Positions 13,758 to 16,305 of a stretch of DNA of 16,305 bases are shown here, piece by piece (within the stretch, counting starts at the first letter, position 1; every line of letters begins with the position of its first letter). Origin of the DNA: PFJX01 sp038215555 (GTDB taxonomy: Bacteria > Pseudomonadota > Gammaproteobacteria > Burkholderiales > Thiobacillaceae). The translations under genes and the position numbers were made by a program. Under the pieces are notes generated by a model. The model was not told where the DNA came from. It made no database searches and worked only from the letters and a program-made list of their open reading frames with translations. The stretch spans positions 1-16,305 of the forward strand of contig JBBQQT010000076.1 in the NCBI GenBank assembly GCA_038215555.1, in the 5' to 3' direction.

Positions 13758-15179
13758 GTGACAGAGCCCAGCAACAAAATTCCGGTTATCACCAATTCCG
13801 AGAACGACCAGGAGCAATCGCTCTATGCGGTGCATCAGAAGATTTATCCCCGTGCCGTGTCCGGAGTTTTCAATTACTGGCGTGTCGGCCTGGTGCTGTT
13901 CACCCAGATTCTGTTCTACGGCCTGCCCTGGCTGAATTGGGATGACCGGCAAGCGGTGCTGTTCGATCTCGGGGCACGCAAGTTTTATCTGTTCGATTGG
14001 GTGTTCTGGCCGCAGGATTTCGTCTGGCTGGCCGCCATTCTGATCATCGCCGCACTGTCCCTGTTTCTGTTTACAGCTATTGCCGGACGTTTATGGTGCG
14101 GTTATGCCTGCCCGCAAACGGTCTATACGCAGTTGTTCATCTGGATCGAAAGGTGGTTCGAAGGCGACCACAACAAACAGAAAAAGCTTAATGAAGCGCC
14201 TTGGTCAGGCAACAAGGTGTTGCGTCGTGGCGGCAAACATGTGGCTTGGGTGTTGTTGTCGCTATGGACGGGTTTTACGTTTGTCGGTTACTACACGCCG
14301 ATAACCGATTTGAGCGCGTCATTCGTTGCCTGGACCTTGGGGCCTTGGGAAACCTTCTGGATATTCTTCTACGGCTTCGCCACTTGGGGTTTTGCCGGCT
14401 TCATGCGTGAGCAGGTCTGCAAATACATGTGTCCCTATGCACGTTTCCAGAGCGTGATGTTCGACCAAGATACGCTGGTCATCACTTATGACTATCGTCG
14501 CGGTGAATCACGTGGCACACGCAAGAAGGGTGTCGATTACAAGGCTGCCGGGCTTGGTGATTGTGTCGATTGCGGTATCTGTGTCCAGGTTTGTCCGACC
14601 GGTATCGATATTCGCAATGGTCTGCAATATATGTGTATTGGTTGCGCGGCCTGTATCGATGCCTGTGACCAGGTGATGGAAAAAATGGATTACCCGAAAG
14701 GCCTGATCCGATATTCAACGCAGAACGTGATCGATGGCAAATATCAGGACAAGGAAATTCTCAAACATACTTTCCGTCCGCGCACCCTGGCTTACACCAT
14801 CCTGCTCAGTGCGATCTGTGTTGCTTTCGTCTATACGCTGGCCAACCGCGTGCCCCTTAGAACCGATGTGATTCGTGATCGCCTGGTACTGTCACGGATT
14901 GCAGATAACGGCCAGATCGAAAATCTTTATCGCTTGCAGATCATCAACATGGATAGTCGCGCGCATCGTTACAGCATCGCCGCCACTGGCATAGACGGCT
15001 TGCAAATGGCAGCCGGCGAGAGTGTCGAAATTCCTTCTCTAGGCACCGAGAACCTCAATGTCGTGTTGCGCGTCGATGGTGCGGTGCTTAAACGGCCTAG
15101 CCAGCCTATCATTTTCACGATCAAGGCTGAGGATGATCCGAAGATTGTTCGTGAAGCCAAATCAAGCTTCCTCAAATAA
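13758..15179 (+). CDS. ccoG: Cytochrome c oxidase accessory protein CcoG (iron-sulphur, membrane)
   Basis: CcoG (FixG/RdxA) is a membrane iron-sulphur protein that in studied species reduces Cu(II) to Cu(I) for cbb3 assembly. The 473-residue protein has several membrane helices in its first half and the conserved cysteine motifs GRLWCGYACPQTVYTQ and CKYMCPYARFQ. Two 4Fe-4S motifs follow: Cys269-x2-Cys272-x2-Cys275-x3-Cys279-Pro and Cys293-x2-Cys296-x2-Cys299-x3-Cys303. A further helix (about 352-368) and a C-terminal Ig-like domain follow. The start is a GTG at 13758, six bases after GAGG (13748-13751); a TTG at 13746 is less likely. It begins 194 bases after ccoP, past two hairpins and a candidate FNR box, and ends 11 bases before ccoH. 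Confidence 0.95.
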   Translation: MTEPSNKIPVITNSENDQEQSLYAVHQKIYPRAVSGVFNYWRVGLVLFTQILFYGLPWLNWDDRQAVLFDLGARKFYLFDWVFWPQDFVWLAAILIIAALSLFLFTAIAGRLWCGYACPQTVYTQLFIWIERWFEGDHNKQKKLNEAPWSGNKVLRRGGKHVAWVLLSLWTGFTFVGYYTPITDLSASFVAWTLGPWETFWIFFYGFATWGFAGFMREQVCKYMCPYARFQSVMFDQDTLVITYDYRRGESRGTRKKGVDYKAAGLGDCVDCGICVQVCPTGIDIRNGLQYMCIGCAACIDACDQVMEKMDYPKGLIRYSTQNVIDGKYQDKEILKHTFRPRTLAYTILLSAICVAFVYTLANRVPLRTDVIRDRLVLSRIADNGQIENLYRLQIINMDSRAHRYSIAATGIDGLQMAAGESVEIPSLGTENLNVVLRVDGAVLKRPSQPIIFTIKAEDDPKIVREAKSSFLK

Positions 15180-15190
15180 GGTTGAACGCT

Positions 15191-15685
15191 ATGCTGGAAC
15201 CCTTGCAAAGACCCGCATGGAAAGAGCCGATGGTCTGGTTGATTGCCGGTCTGCCGGCGATCGTTGTGGTAGCGAGTTTCGTGACTTTCTACATCGCGGC
15301 CACCAATCCTGATCCCTTGGTCAACGCCGGCTACCATAAAGAAGGTCTGGCACCGGTCCAAGATACGTCAAAATTTGATCGATCCGCCGAATTGGCCATC
15401 AACGGTGAATTGGTGATTCGGGATGGCGTAGCCGAAATTTCGTTGACCGGACGAATGGAAGCCATGCCCGCGGGTCTTGAACTGCTGTTGCAGCATCCCA
15501 GCGATGCGGCTCAGGATATGAAGATTTTATTTTCCGATCGTGGCGCTGGTCTTTATGCCGGCCTGTTGCCTGCCAGCCTTTCCGGCAAGCGACAATGGAT
15601 ACTCGAACCCGAGGACCGGAGCTGGCGTCTTTCCGGGGAATTGGTTCTGCCGCTGAACAAGGCGTACCGCTTGAGCAATTATTGA
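15191..15685 (+). CDS. ccoH: cbb3 oxidase assembly protein CcoH (FixH family)
   Basis: CcoH is a membrane-anchored protein required for stable assembly of cbb3 and found associated with it in studied species. The 164-residue product has a short cytoplasmic N-terminus (RPAWKEPMVWLI, a family hallmark), one membrane helix (about residues 15-37), and then a periplasmic beta-rich domain starting NPDPLVNAGYHKEGL. Its middle resembles the FixH family (LTGRMEAMPAGLELLLQHPSDAAQDMK) and it ends in WRLSGELVLPLNKAYRLSNY. The ATG at 15191 is nine bases after TAAGG at the ccoG stop; a TTG at 15182 would be too close to it. It follows ccoG by 11 bases, so the pair is cotranscribed. Confidence 0.9.
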   Translation: MLEPLQRPAWKEPMVWLIAGLPAIVVVASFVTFYIAATNPDPLVNAGYHKEGLAPVQDTSKFDRSAELAINGELVIRDGVAEISLTGRMEAMPAGLELLLQHPSDAAQDMKILFSDRGAGLYAGLLPASLSGKRQWILEPEDRSWRLSGELVLPLNKAYRLSNY

Positions 15686-15729
15686 ATTCATAATTACCCG
15701 CAAGGGCGTTTTTTAAAAGGAGCTGGAAT

Positions 15730-15867
15730 ATGGACAACGTCGTTATGAAAGAGCTTTTCGGTTCGGATATTGGCTTGCTGACCCTGTTCACCATTGGTTT
15801 CATAATCGCCATGGGTTTGTTTATGTGGATAAAGATCTCCAAGAAAGCGCACGAAGGCGAAAAATAG
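15730..15867 (+). CDS. DUF3149-like single-pass membrane microprotein
   Basis: This is a 45-residue protein beginning MDNVVMKELFGSDIGLLTL, with one membrane helix (about residues 15-35, LLTLFTIGFIIAMGLFMWI) and a basic tail (KISKKAHEGEK). The KELFGSDIGLLxL start and single helix fit the DUF3149 family of unknown function. A strong AAAGGAG (15716-15722) precedes the ATG at 15730 by seven bases, and a terminator follows 26 bases after the stop, so it is very probably a real gene. It lies 44 bases after ccoH and ends the cco cluster. It may be an accessory to cbb3 or to another membrane complex. The neighbour link is suggestive only. Confidence 0.85.
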   Translation: MDNVVMKELFGSDIGLLTLFTIGFIIAMGLFMWIKISKKAHEGEK

Positions 15868-15893
15868 GTTTTTTGCAGTTATGCAAATGCTCG

Positions 15894-15921
15894 GGCCGAC
15901 CATGTGTCGGCCTATTTTTTT
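15894..15921 (+). terminator. Rho-independent terminator ending the cco cluster
   Basis: GGCCGAC (15894-15900) pairs perfectly with GTCGGCC (15906-15912) around CATGT, then TA and seven T residues. It follows the microprotein gene by 26 bases and is the first strong terminator after ccoN. Confidence 0.92.
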
Positions 15922-16305
15922 AACCGGATAATTCATCATGCGCGTGATGCCCTTAAGGATGCCAAGCCCCGCGCATCATTGCGGCTGCTCAGGTTTGTAA
16001 TCGACCTTTCCTGAAGGTACAGGCTCATTGTTCATGCACCTGTCCGTGCAAAACCTTCCAGTTCGGATAATCGACCGGTCAGGACGTGCAAGTATTGGTG
16101 AATTATTCGGCTAGTTGATTCTGGCGCTCAAATAATCTGAAAAAAATCAGCCATCAAGGTTAATCCTGAATCCGCAAGTTCACTGGTCAGAACTTTCCCT
16201 GCCCCGAGAAATGGTCGATTTTTTGCGGCACCGCCCCCTGGTTGCACCGAAACAGCGGCAACAGCATGGCTATAGCCGCTGAAATCATGCCGTCCCGCCC
16301 ACCAA
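15922..16305. other. Gene-free 3' spacer with inverted repeats
   Basis: No convincing gene is seen in this 384-base stretch. It holds three inverted repeats: ATCATGCGCG (15935-15944) with CGCGCATCAT (15970-15979), 9 of 10 bp; a two-part stem at 16013-16058 (GAAGGT with ACCTTC and ACAGG with CCTGT); and CAGCGGC (16253-16259) with GCCGCTG (16275-16281). AATCGACC occurs at 15999-16006 and 16069-16076 and inverted at 16213-16220. A minus-strand frame open from the window end to a stop at 16187 could be the tail of a neighbouring gene but is not recognisable. Confidence 0.5.

Noticed and set aside
15697..15714. Possible terminator between ccoH and the microprotein gene (CCC-GGG followed by T6)
   Set aside because: The stem is only three to four base pairs, too weak for a confident call.
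16115..16131. TTGAT...CTCAA as another FNR box
   Set aside because: The half-sites are seven bases apart instead of four and the second is imperfect.
16187..16305. Minus-strand frame open from the window end, ending at a stop at 16187-16189
   Set aside because: Only about 38 codons are visible and no family motif is recognisable; it may be the tail of a neighbouring gene but cannot be supported.
1..16305. CRISPR arrays, insertion sequences, integrases or toxin-antitoxin pairs
   Set aside because: No regularly spaced repeats, transposase or recombinase motifs were seen in the window.

Overview
This window looks like a proteobacterial chromosome, most likely a betaproteobacterium (perhaps Nitrosomonadales; the exact lineage is inference). 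The clues are a 408-residue LysC beginning MALIVQKYGGTS followed on the same strand by tRNA-Ser(GCU), a pdxA-rsmA pair, a complete cbb3 oxidase cluster whose CcoP has two membrane segments, and CRP/FNR-type boxes. By eye the base composition is moderately GC-rich throughout.

Positions 1-3242 (+ strand) are the remnant end of a mobile element or genomic island. It holds a primase-helicase-like ATPase gene broken by an out-of-frame deletion, a small protein with a TubC-like N-terminus, a conserved island protein of unknown function, and a zinc-finger protein gene broken by a frameshift. The remnant ends about 145 bp from the 3' end of a tRNA-Ser(GCU) gene (complement 3387-3479), the usual geometry for an island integrated at a tRNA gene. 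No integrase is visible. The tRNA has its own terminator and a plausible stable-RNA promoter.

Positions 3556-5679 hold two divergent housekeeping genes: lysC (aspartokinase, - strand, with a well-placed possible internal start for a beta subunit) and a Bax inhibitor-1/YccA-family membrane protein gene (+ strand) with a strong terminator.

Positions 5689-9930 form a tightly coupled + strand run, pdxA (vitamin B6), rsmA (16S rRNA dimethylation) and ccoI (copper P-type ATPase), each overlapping the next by a few bases. ccoS, ccoN, ccoO, ccoQ, ccoP, ccoG and ccoH follow, then a 45-residue DUF3149-like membrane microprotein gene and a terminator at about 15921. CcoN, CcoO and CcoP are the catalytic and electron-transfer subunits of the high-affinity oxidase. 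CcoQ is the small accessory subunit, and CcoG, CcoH, CcoI and CcoS handle copper supply and assembly. The maturation genes ccoIS lie upstream of ccoNOQP and ccoGH downstream, so the commoner ccoGHIS block is split.

Three CRP/FNR-type palindromes (9965-9978, 10209-10222, 13711-13724) suggest oxygen or redox control. The ccoP-ccoG gap carries two mutually exclusive long hairpins. The last 384 bp show no convincing gene but several inverted repeats.
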